37,950 nucleotides of DNA, taken from Phaeoceros laevis (lineage: Eukaryota > Anthocerotophyta > Anthocerotopsida > Notothyladales). The notes below the pieces were generated by a model. That model had not been told where the DNA came from and made no database searches. It saw only the letters and a program-made list of their open reading frames with translations. Positions 30,361 to 37,950 of the stretch are shown here, one piece after another (position 1 is the stretch's first letter; every line of letters begins with the position of its first letter). Position numbers and translations under genes: made by a program. Where the stretch lies: positions 1 through 37,950 of the forward strand of contig JBNGIQ010003780.1 in NCBI GenBank assembly GCA_049999765.1. The letters are read 5' to 3'.

Positions 30361-32919
30361 TCAATGTCTACCTTTACAGCTACAGGACCCACCCTCGAAT
30401 CTATGCACACGGTATCCGTCCCTTACAACGATGTTCCTCTTTTCAACTCTTGACATAATCTCTGTGGATGAGTGGCAATCGCTGCACATCCGAAGGTTTT
30501 TGGTTACCAACAGGGGTGTGTCATCGGGAGTGTTCAAGAGACCATACGCCAAAGCTAGCTTCTCGGCATGCCCACACAGTTGATCTTCCTTCTCCTTCTC
30601 AGAAAGTGGCTTCAACACCAGCTTGGTGTTGGGTACGTGGTTTCCTTCCTCCTTCAAACGTACATTTGTACTCCGGACCTTGTATGAGATGATATCATCG
30701 CTTTCCTCCCCAACCACAAATGTATGCACCTGCTTTTTCACCTCTATGCCTGCTACTGCAGCTTTCTTAGTAGCTCCTGCCAACTTTCTCATCCTCTCAA
30801 CTCTATCTACATCCGCCCATCTATCTGCATCTGCATACATCTTGGCCATGAGCACATATGCAGAGGCATGCTGAGGACTCAGTGCAAGAAGACTTTCAAA
30901 ACACCGTGTACCTCGCATTATATCCCCATGACTCTTGCAGGCATTCAGCAACGACCTCAACACAACTACATCGTTGTTGCACCCAACTGACAAAAGCATA
31001 TTCTCTGCCTCATCCGTATGGCCTGCCCTCCCAAGAAGATCAACCATGCAAGTATAATGCTCAATAGTCGGCTTCAGGCCATGCTGTTTCACCATGGCAT
31101 CGAAATACTGTCGACCCTTACTGACTAGCCCCTCATGACTGCAAGCTGCAAGAAGGCAAGTAAATGTGCTGTGATCAGGCTGAATACCAGCCAGCGTCAT
31201 GTCTTCAAAACAGGCTACAGCCTTTTGGCCTTCATTATTTGTACCATACCCACTTATCATGGCATTCCATGTCACCACATCCCTTGCGGCCAGACTGTCA
31301 AACACTCTGCGTGCATCTTCCAACTTGCCACATCTTGCATACATGTTCACCAAACAGGTGCTGACTACCGTGTCAACGAGGAGTCCCCTTTCCACAATTT
31401 GTGAATGCAGCTGCGTTCCCAGTTGGAGAGCACCAGCACTTGCACAAGCCTTCAGCAGGCAAGCAAATGTAACACTGTCGGCCAAAATCAGGCCTTCCTG
31501 CTCCATCCTTGCATACAATGTGAGCGCCTGTGGACCGAGCTCATTCTCAGCATACCCATTTATCATGGCATTCCATGTTACAGCATCCCTTGTAGACAAA
31601 CTGTCAAAAACTTTGCGTGCATCATCCAATTTGCCACATTTTGCATACATGTTCACCAAACAGTTGCCCAATACTAGACCACTTTGAAGTAGTCCTCTTT
31701 CCAGAATCTGCGCATGCAATTGCCTGCCCTGTTGTAGAGCACCAGCACTTGCACAAGCCTTCAGGAGGCAAGTGAATGTAACACTGTTTGCTAATATCAG
31801 GCCCTCCTGCTCCATCCTTGCATACAATGTGAGCGCCTGTGGACCTAGGCCATGCTCAGCATACCCATTTATCATGGCATTCCATGCCACCACGTCCCTT
31901 GTGGCCAGACCGTCAAACACTTTGCGTGCATCTTCCAACTTCCCACACTTTGCATACATGTCCACCAGGCAGTTGTAAACAAAGGAGTCAGGCTGAATGC
32001 CACTTTCCAACACATCAGCGTGCACCTGCCTACCAGATTCCACATCTACCGCTCTTGCACAAGCTTGCAGGGCCGCGACGAAGACGTGATTATTCGGCTC
32101 CAAACCTGACCTGCGCAATTCATGGTACAGTTGAATGGCCTGACTGTGTTTCCCATGTTCAGCGTGTGCAGAGATAATGGAAAACCACATGAAGGTATCT
32201 GGTCTGGCCACTCTGGTGAACACCTGCATGGCTTCCTCTAACCGGCCCTGACGTGCATACATGCGCAACAGATGATTGCCCAAAAATGCATCCGATTCGT
32301 ACCCAAGTTTGACAGTTAGATCATCAAGTCGACGCCCCAGCACCACATCTTTCTGAGCCCCACATGTCCGAATGACTCTGTATAGGAGAGAAGTGGACAC
32401 ACGAGATTGTGTCTCCGCAAAGACGGTCAAGACGTCCACTGCTCGACTTAGCTGGCCATTTTTACAAAGTTCGATCACAGCCTGAGCCATTTTGTACCCT
32501 TGCGACTTTGGCACCAGCGGAGAGCCAGCATTTTGGTGCAAAACGGGGTTAGATGTGGGCTCAGCTGACCGTCCAATCCGCCCGTCCAAGACAGTCAGCT
32601 GCGCATCCACCCAATCAGGCTTGTAGAAGTTGTTAAGCCATAGGGGCTCCTTGGACTCCTTGTGCCTGAAATCGGGAGAGCGGGAGCTCTTCTTGTCCAT
32701 TCTGCAGTCCCACCATACTGTGGGGTCCAAGAAATACTGCCTCCACAACAACTCTTGCCTCTCTACTGCACTGCTGTTGCCCAGCTTGGCTGCTAGGCAA
32801 CTGCATAGCACGAATGTGCGGCTTGTGCACATCCACTGCCTGGGGGCCACATTCAAACGCAGCTCCAGGGTGTGGGTCTCCCCACCAGCTGTTGGCGTCC
32901 AATACCGTTGGTGTTGCAT
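30361..32919 (-). CDS. PPR protein with PDF-like motif and DYW:KP-type domain, 852 residues (paralogue 1)
   Basis: This intronless frame starts at ATG 32919, the first ATG and one shared with paralogue 2 (MQHQR). The frame stays open upstream without ATG. In order: a presequence-like N-terminus; a PDF-like motif at residues 54-108 (VWWDCR, SPDFRHK, LWLNN, PDWV); about four P-L-S triplets with MYAKCG and WNAMINGY signatures; L2, S2 and E motifs; then a DYW-type domain. That domain departs from the canonical one: TKKAAVAGIEV instead of a PG box with PG, GHAEKLALAY with HAE instead of HSE, and a C-terminus CSCKGRH instead of CSCxDYW. CSDCH is kept, so the deaminase metal site is complete. These changes mark the DYW:KP class, associated with U-to-C editing of organelle RNA. 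Paralogue 2 lies directly upstream on the same strand. Confidence 0.92.
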   Translation of the reverse strand: MQHQRYWTPTAGGETHTLELRLNVAPRQWMCTSRTFVLCSCLAAKLGNSSAVERQELLWRQYFLDPTVWWDCRMDKKSSRSPDFRHKESKEPLWLNNFYKPDWVDAQLTVLDGRIGRSAEPTSNPVLHQNAGSPLVPKSQGYKMAQAVIELCKNGQLSRAVDVLTVFAETQSRVSTSLLYRVIRTCGAQKDVVLGRRLDDLTVKLGYESDAFLGNHLLRMYARQGRLEEAMQVFTRVARPDTFMWFSIISAHAEHGKHSQAIQLYHELRRSGLEPNNHVFVAALQACARAVDVESGRQVHADVLESGIQPDSFVYNCLVDMYAKCGKLEDARKVFDGLATRDVVAWNAMINGYAEHGLGPQALTLYARMEQEGLILANSVTFTCLLKACASAGALQQGRQLHAQILERGLLQSGLVLGNCLVNMYAKCGKLDDARKVFDSLSTRDAVTWNAMINGYAENELGPQALTLYARMEQEGLILADSVTFACLLKACASAGALQLGTQLHSQIVERGLLVDTVVSTCLVNMYARCGKLEDARRVFDSLAARDVVTWNAMISGYGTNNEGQKAVACFEDMTLAGIQPDHSTFTCLLAACSHEGLVSKGRQYFDAMVKQHGLKPTIEHYTCMVDLLGRAGHTDEAENMLLSVGCNNDVVVLRSLLNACKSHGDIMRGTRCFESLLALSPQHASAYVLMAKMYADADRWADVDRVERMRKLAGATKKAAVAGIEVKKQVHTFVVGEESDDIISYKVRSTNVRLKEEGNHVPNTKLVLKPLSEKEKEDQLCGHAEKLALAYGLLNTPDDTPLLVTKNLRMCSDCHSSTEIMSRVEKRNIVVRDGYRVHRFEGGSCSCKGRH

Positions 32920-33611
32920 CCCGTTGGTGGTGTGGAATTTCAGGCTACCATTCTTCGTGCCAATCTCTTGCAGATGGATGGGTGCGACGAAGTCTCGCGG
33001 CCCAATGGCATTCACGTTGGTTTCACATGGTGGAAAGCTCCTCGGCCAGTCCTGTGCAGTCCTGCATCCTGTGACGCGCGATCTGGAAAGGGGCAAGTAG
33101 TGTCAACAGCACAGTCAGTCGCCTGGGAGGCGGATTTTATAGCATCGGCACCCTGGTTGATCAACCATAGCCAATCGAGCAACGAGGCTTCCATGTCAAG
33201 GTCCCCTGTCTGCATCAAAATTTTGACCGTCCATCCAGCTTCAAAGTTCTTCATCCAAACTCATCAACCAAACCAATTCATCCAAACCCAACTCAACATC
33301 CAAATTCATCAAAACAAGAATGGAGTGAACAATATCGACGTTTCCCACTACAAGAGAGCGAGAGAGGGTTCCTTTAACGTGCTGGTAGCCTGGAGCTGCT
33401 ATCCTAGGTAGAGCACGGTGGTGCACCCCTCCTAGGGGCTCCGACAGCCGACAGGCATGAATCCACCAAGTAACAGCTTGGCTTCATGTGGCTCTTGCCC
33501 AACCAAACACCTGAAGTAAACTACTTTCCTTCTTCATAGGTTACAAGGAAATCGTAAGCAGATAGACGGCAGGGCTTGATTCCTTTTGGGTTGGCAAACT
33601 CGTTTTCTCAC
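32920..33611. other. Intergenic region between the two DYW:KP genes
   Basis: About 690 bases hold the 5' flank of paralogue 1 and the 3' flank of paralogue 2. The duplicated block 33148-33239 is listed separately. The first 180 bases upstream of ATG 32919 are open in frame and partly resemble the same region of paralogue 2. Confidence 0.6.
33148..33239 (-). repeat. Duplicated 5'-flank block, copy 2
   Basis: This is the copy of 29994-30093 upstream of the first DYW:KP gene. The leading part (GGAGGCGG followed by GGCACCCT) also recurs near 36536-36566 upstream of the second DYW:KP gene, where the rest has been replaced or lost. Confidence 0.8.
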
Positions 33612-36275
33612 TCAATGTCGCCCTTTACAGCTACAGGATCCTGCCTCGAAGCGATGCACGCGATATGCGTCCCTTACAACGATGTCCCTCTTTTCAACCC
33701 TTGACATGATCTCTGTGGAAGAGTGGCAGTCTCTACACATGCGCAGGTTTTTAGTTACCAGCAGAGGTGTGCCATCGGGAGTGTTCAAAAGACCGTACGC
33801 AAGAGCTAGCTTTTCGGCATGCCCACAGAGTTGATCTTCCTTCTCCTTCTCAGATAGTGGCTTCAGCACCAAGTTGGTGTGTGGTACATGGTTCCCAACC
33901 TCCTTCAAACGTACATTAGTACTCCGCACCTTGTATGAGATGCTATCATCGCTTTCCTCCCCCACAACAAACTTATGCACCTGCTTTTTCACCTCTATGC
34001 CTGCTACGGCAGGTTTCTTGCTAGCTCCTGCCAACTTTCTCATCCCTTCAACTCTATCAACATCTGCCCACCTATCTACATCCGCATACATGTTGGCCAT
34101 GAGCACATATGCAGAGGCATGTTGGGGATCCAGCTCAAGAAGACTTTCAAAACACCTTGTTCCTCGAATTATATCCCCATGACTCCTGCAGGCATTCAGC
34201 AACGACCTCAACCCAACTGAATCGCTGTTGCACCCAACTGACAAAAGCATGTTCTCTGCCTCATCTGTATGGCCTGCCCTCCCAAGAAGATCAACCATGC
34301 AAGTGTAATGCTCAATAGTCGGCTTGACGCCATGCTGTTTCACCATGGCGTCAAAATACTGTCGACCCTTACTAACCAGCCCCTCATGACTGCATGCTAC
34401 AAGAAGGCAAGTAAATGTGCTTTCATTGGGCTGAATACCAGCCAGCATCATCTCTTGAAAACAGGCTATAGCCTTGTGACCTTCGTTATTTACACCATAC
34501 CCACTTATCATGGCATTCCATGTCACAATATCCCTTATGGACAGATTGTCAAACACTTGGCGTGCATCTTCCAACTTGCCACATCTTGCATACATGTTTA
34601 CCAGACAGGTGCTCACTACTGTGTGGCAAAGGAGTCCTCTTTCCACAATCTGTGAATGCAGCTCCCTTCCCAGTTGAAGAGCTCCAGCACTTGCACAAGC
34701 CTTCAGCAGACAAGCAAATGTAAAACTGTTTGCTACAGTCACCCCATCCAGCTCCATCCTTGCATACAATGCGAGCGCCTCCAGACTGAGCCCTTGCTCG
34801 ACATACCCGTTTATCATGGCATTCCATGTTGCCGCATCCCTTGTGGACAGACTGTCGAACACTTCACGTGCATCTTCCAACTTGCCACATTTTGCATACA
34901 TGTTTACCAAACAATTGCCTACTACTACGTTGTCACCTTCAAGTAGTCCTCTTTCCAGAATCTGCGCATGCAACTGCCTGCCCTGCTGTATAGCACCACC
35001 ACTTGCACACGCCTTCAGGAGACAAGCAAACGTGTAAGTGTTTGCTAAAATCAGGCCCTCCTGCTCCATCCTTGCATACAAAGTTAGCGCCTGTGACCCA
35101 AGCCCATGCTCAGCATACCCATTTATCATGGCAGTCCATGCCACCACGTCCCTAGTGACCAGACTGTCAAAAACCTTGCGTGCATCTTCCAATTTGCCAC
35201 ATTTTGCATACCCAGAGATCATAGCAGTCGATGCCACAACGTTCCTTGTGGCCATGCTGTCAAAGACCCTGCGTGCATCTTCCAACTCCCCACATTTTGC
35301 ATACATGTCTACCAGGCAGTTCAAAACAAAAGAATCAGGCTGAATGCCACTCTCCAACACATCAGCGTGCACCTGCCTACCGGATTCCACATCTACCGCT
35401 CTCGTACAAGCTTTCAGGGCAGCGACAAAGATGTGATTATCCGGCTCCAAACCTGACCTGCGCATCTCCTGGTATAGTTGAATGGCCTGACTAGGTTTCC
35501 CGTGTTCGGCCTGTGCTGAGATAATGGAAAACCACATGAAGGCATCTGGTGTGGCCACTCTGTTAAAGACCTGCATCGCCTCCTGTAACTGGCCTTGTTG
35601 TGCATACATGCGCAAGAGATGATTCCCCAAAAATGCATTCGCCTCGTACCCAAGCTTGACAGTTAAACCATCAAGTCGACGCCCCAACGCCAAATTCTTC
35701 TCGGCCCCACATCTTCGAATGACTCTGTAGAGGAGAGGAATTGACACACGAGATTGTGTCTCCGCCAAAATGGTCAAAGCGTCAACTGCTCGACTTAGCT
35801 GCCCATTCTCACGAAGTTGGATCACAACCTCACCCGTTCTGTACCCTTGGCACTCGGGCACCGTCAGGGCGCCAGCATTCTGGTGCAACAAGGGGTTGGA
35901 TATAAGCTGGGCAGACCGTCCAACCGGCTTGTCCAAGATAGTTAGCTGCGCATCCACCCAATCAGGCTTGTAGAAGTTGTTCAGCCATAGGGGCTCCTTG
36001 GACTCCTTGTGCCTGAAGTCGGGAGAGCGGGCGCTCTTCTTGTCCGCCCTGCAATCCCACCACAGTGTAGGGTCCAAGAAATACTGCCTCCAGAATGACT
36101 CTTGCCGCTCTACTGCACTGCTGTTGTCCGGTATGCTAAGCGTAGCTGCTAAGCAACTGCAGAGCACGAAAGTTCCGCTTGTGTACATCCATTGCCTAGG
36201 GGCCACATTCAAACGCCCCTCCAGGGTGTGGGCCTGCGCACCAGCTGCTGGCGTCCAAAATCTTTGATGTTGCAT
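33612..36275 (-). CDS. PPR protein with PDF-like motif and DYW:KP-type domain, 887 residues (paralogue 2)
   Basis: This intronless frame starts at ATG 36275 (MQHQR, shared with paralogue 1). The architecture is presequence-like N-terminus, PDF-like motif at residues 57-111 (LWWDCR, SPDFRHK, LWLNN, PDWV), PPR array, E motifs and DYW:KP-type domain. The box before the DYW domain reads SKKPAVAGIEV, with the Lys-Pro that names the KP class. The deaminase site is GHAEKLALAY plus CRDCH, and the protein ends CSCKGRH. Compared with paralogue 1 it carries one extra S-type motif (TAMISGYAKCGKLEDARKVF) in the middle of the array and differs at base-specifying positions, so its RNA target should differ. 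The likely role is a site-specific organellar RNA editing factor converting U to C, inferred from the class and not shown. Confidence 0.93.
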   Translation of the reverse strand: MQHQRFWTPAAGAQAHTLEGRLNVAPRQWMYTSGTFVLCSCLAATLSIPDNSSAVERQESFWRQYFLDPTLWWDCRADKKSARSPDFRHKESKEPLWLNNFYKPDWVDAQLTILDKPVGRSAQLISNPLLHQNAGALTVPECQGYRTGEVVIQLRENGQLSRAVDALTILAETQSRVSIPLLYRVIRRCGAEKNLALGRRLDGLTVKLGYEANAFLGNHLLRMYAQQGQLQEAMQVFNRVATPDAFMWFSIISAQAEHGKPSQAIQLYQEMRRSGLEPDNHIFVAALKACTRAVDVESGRQVHADVLESGIQPDSFVLNCLVDMYAKCGELEDARRVFDSMATRNVVASTAMISGYAKCGKLEDARKVFDSLVTRDVVAWTAMINGYAEHGLGSQALTLYARMEQEGLILANTYTFACLLKACASGGAIQQGRQLHAQILERGLLEGDNVVVGNCLVNMYAKCGKLEDAREVFDSLSTRDAATWNAMINGYVEQGLSLEALALYARMELDGVTVANSFTFACLLKACASAGALQLGRELHSQIVERGLLCHTVVSTCLVNMYARCGKLEDARQVFDNLSIRDIVTWNAMISGYGVNNEGHKAIACFQEMMLAGIQPNESTFTCLLVACSHEGLVSKGRQYFDAMVKQHGVKPTIEHYTCMVDLLGRAGHTDEAENMLLSVGCNSDSVGLRSLLNACRSHGDIIRGTRCFESLLELDPQHASAYVLMANMYADVDRWADVDRVEGMRKLAGASKKPAVAGIEVKKQVHKFVVGEESDDSISYKVRSTNVRLKEVGNHVPHTNLVLKPLSEKEKEDQLCGHAEKLALAYGLLNTPDGTPLLVTKNLRMCRDCHSSTEIMSRVEKRDIVVRDAYRVHRFEAGSCSCKGRH

Positions 36276-37220
36276 CCTGTTGGTGTGGGCAATTGCAGGT
36301 GGGGCACATATTGGTAGCTTACAAGCCAACAAGTCTGGACAAAATTAGCTGGTCTACCATTCTTCGGACCAATTTCTTACAGCCGGATGGGTGCGCGGGA
36401 CTTCGAATGGCCTTCAGGCTGGTTTCACATGCTGGAAAGCTCCTCAGCCATTCCTGTACCGTGCTGCATCCTGTGATGCGCGATCCGATGCCGTCCAGGT
36501 GATCTCAGGAGCAGAATCCAGGCAGTGGGACCGGCGGAGGCGGGCCCCATAGCATGGGCACCCTATGCTTTCTGGAATGTCTACACTGATGCCCCCCTGT
36601 CCAGGAATACAACCCTTATCCAGGTATCCATTTTCCAGCTGGTAGACACCTGAGACGGACAAGCTGGACAACCAGACGAATAGTGATAAGCCTGCAAGTA
36701 GAAAGGCGCTTGAGAAAACACGCCAATGCATGTATTTGACTGATCTTCATCCTAGATGGGAATGGAAGAGGCCAGTTTGCAATGGAGCACCTGATAGTTA
36801 CTCTGTGACTGTACAGCGGACCTGCTCCTCAGTGGTTTTCGAGTCCACCGGAGGAACCAGCTCCACATCGAATACTTCAGAGATGGATTGCAGCAAATGT
36901 GTGTGGACTTAGATCAACGACTTCTTTCTGTCTACAGATTTTGGAGGTGAGCTGTTACCCGAAGTGGATTCATGTTTGTGCGATGAGAGGATTTTCGAGA
37001 TACTACCGGTACCTATAGGTTGATCAGAAATGCCGCAAGGGACAATGTTTGAAAAAGGCCTCATGTGTGCGTTCATAGTAAGCGCCAGACCATGGTATGT
37101 GAACCATCTGCCAGACACGCGCACCTCTGGAGCACCCCGAAGCCAGTGTACTAGGGCTGTGGAGAGGTGAGTGGCCGCTGTTGGATCGTCCCAACGGCTA
37201 TACCCATTTCTCCTCTCCAG
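36276..37220. other. Intergenic region right of the PPR cluster
   Basis: The left end is the 5' flank of DYW:KP paralogue 2, with the partial shared block near 36536-36566. Further right nothing is recognised, apart from what may be the upstream part of the gene suggested at the window's right edge. Confidence 0.5.
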
Positions 37221-37928
37221 GAATACGGGAGTTCTCCTTACACTAGAGCACGGCATCTGCATCCAGCCCAAGCCGCCAGGGAAATGGAGGCGTCCATCGG
37301 CGACAAGTTCGTCCTAACACGATCGACATTGGTAAGAATGTGGACTCTCGCAGCCTGCAAAGCGCAATGCACACTCAAAACTTTAGGCAGACTCTGGCAA
37401 ACTACTACTAGTAAGGCAATTTTCATACACCTACACAGCCAGAATACGTACGCTAGCCGGTAGGTTTCGCGATGCGCCTTCGCTCAATTTCCAATGCTAG
37501 CTCCAGCTCGAGCTCATTAATAAACTCACCATCCTAACAGCGGCATCAGCCATTGCCTGTGTCGTGTGCTTCCAATCGGCATTGTGGTGCTCACCAGCCA
37601 CTCCGGGCTCACCAAGACCCGGTGCCTGGCCAGCAGTTTCATCTTCTACACGCCGCTGGTGCGCCAAGTTTTGTCAGGTTTGGTCCTGGTTAGAGCTGGA
37701 GTCGTACCTCCTCAACTTGATGGACTCCGGCGAGCAGCCGTGAATTTTTGCAAGGAATGTCAGCAGCGGGACCTGAACAGCGCAACAGCTTATGAAATTG
37801 CAGAACTTTGATTGTTATTTCAGTTAGGAGAGAAGATGACCAGCATCCCCAGCTGGACTTCTCTTCTCACCAAACTTGGGGAAAGATGCGCAGAGTATGG
37901 GGGCCATGCCGACGCGGAAGATCACATT
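37221..37928 (+). CDS. Exon-like segments of an unidentified gene running off the right edge
   Basis: Two segments have good splice borders and lengths divisible by three. The first is 37221-37331 (after CTCTCCAG, before GTAAGA), encoding EYGSSPYTRARHLHPAQAAR followed by EMEASIGDKFVLTRSTL. The second is 37824-37928 (after TTATTTCAG, before GTGAGT), encoding LGEKMTSIPSWTSLLTKLGE and then RCAEYGGHADAEDHI. Between them, possible coding around 37678-37737 (WSWLELESYLLNLMDSGEQ) could not be joined in phase. No family is recognised. The gene would continue beyond 37950. It could also be a chance arrangement. Confidence 0.35.
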
Positions 37929-37950
37929 GTGAGTTTCCATTTATTTTCGT

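Overview
The window is a compact plant nuclear region. Genes are interrupted by many short introns, mostly about 80-200 bases with GT..AG ends, alongside intronless pentatricopeptide-repeat (PPR) genes. The best guess for the organism is a hornwort. Two PPR proteins end in a DYW-type domain of the 'KP' kind: KP/KA in place of the PG box, HAE at the catalytic site, and a C-terminus in GRx. This kind is known from hornworts, ferns and some lycophytes, plants that edit organelle RNA from U to C as well as C to U. Small introns and tight gene spacing argue against a fern. A SAXO-like axonemal protein gene fits a plant with swimming sperm. The species assignment is inference.

Layout, left to right. 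The 3' part of a plasma-membrane-type autoinhibited Ca2+-ATPase gene (+, 1-2888) converges on a small gene of unknown function, possibly plastid-targeted (-, 3268-4198). About 4.8 kb without a recognisable gene follows, with small foldbacks and degenerate repeats. Next are a single-pass receptor-like kinase (-, 9012-11306, seven exons), RNA polymerase II subunit RPB4 (+, 14206-15184, six exons), a SAXO-like microtubule protein (-, 15896-17029), a 12-exon nucleotide-sugar transporter of the CMP-sialic-acid/UDP-galactose family (-, 18236-20752) and, divergent from it, a small single-pass membrane protein (+, 21849-22319).

From about 23.4 to 36.3 kb lies a same-strand cluster of four PPR loci: a decayed fragment, a 1562-residue PPR-DYW protein built from nine nearly identical P-L-S triplets (a 312-base period in the DNA), and two DYW:KP paralogues. 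All three intact proteins carry, before the PPR array, a motif resembling the PDF motif of the OSB organellar single-stranded-DNA-binding proteins. Parts of the 5' flanks are also shared, so the loci look like duplicates of one ancestral unit even though their C-terminal domains are of two classes: canonical DYW (C-to-U) and DYW:KP (linked to U-to-C). This cluster is the most interesting part of the window. The right edge holds exon-like pieces of an unidentified gene.

The other genes are ordinary housekeeping or signalling genes with no evident functional link to each other. Exon boundaries were worked out by hand from splice sites, reading phase and family conservation. No search or transcript evidence was available.
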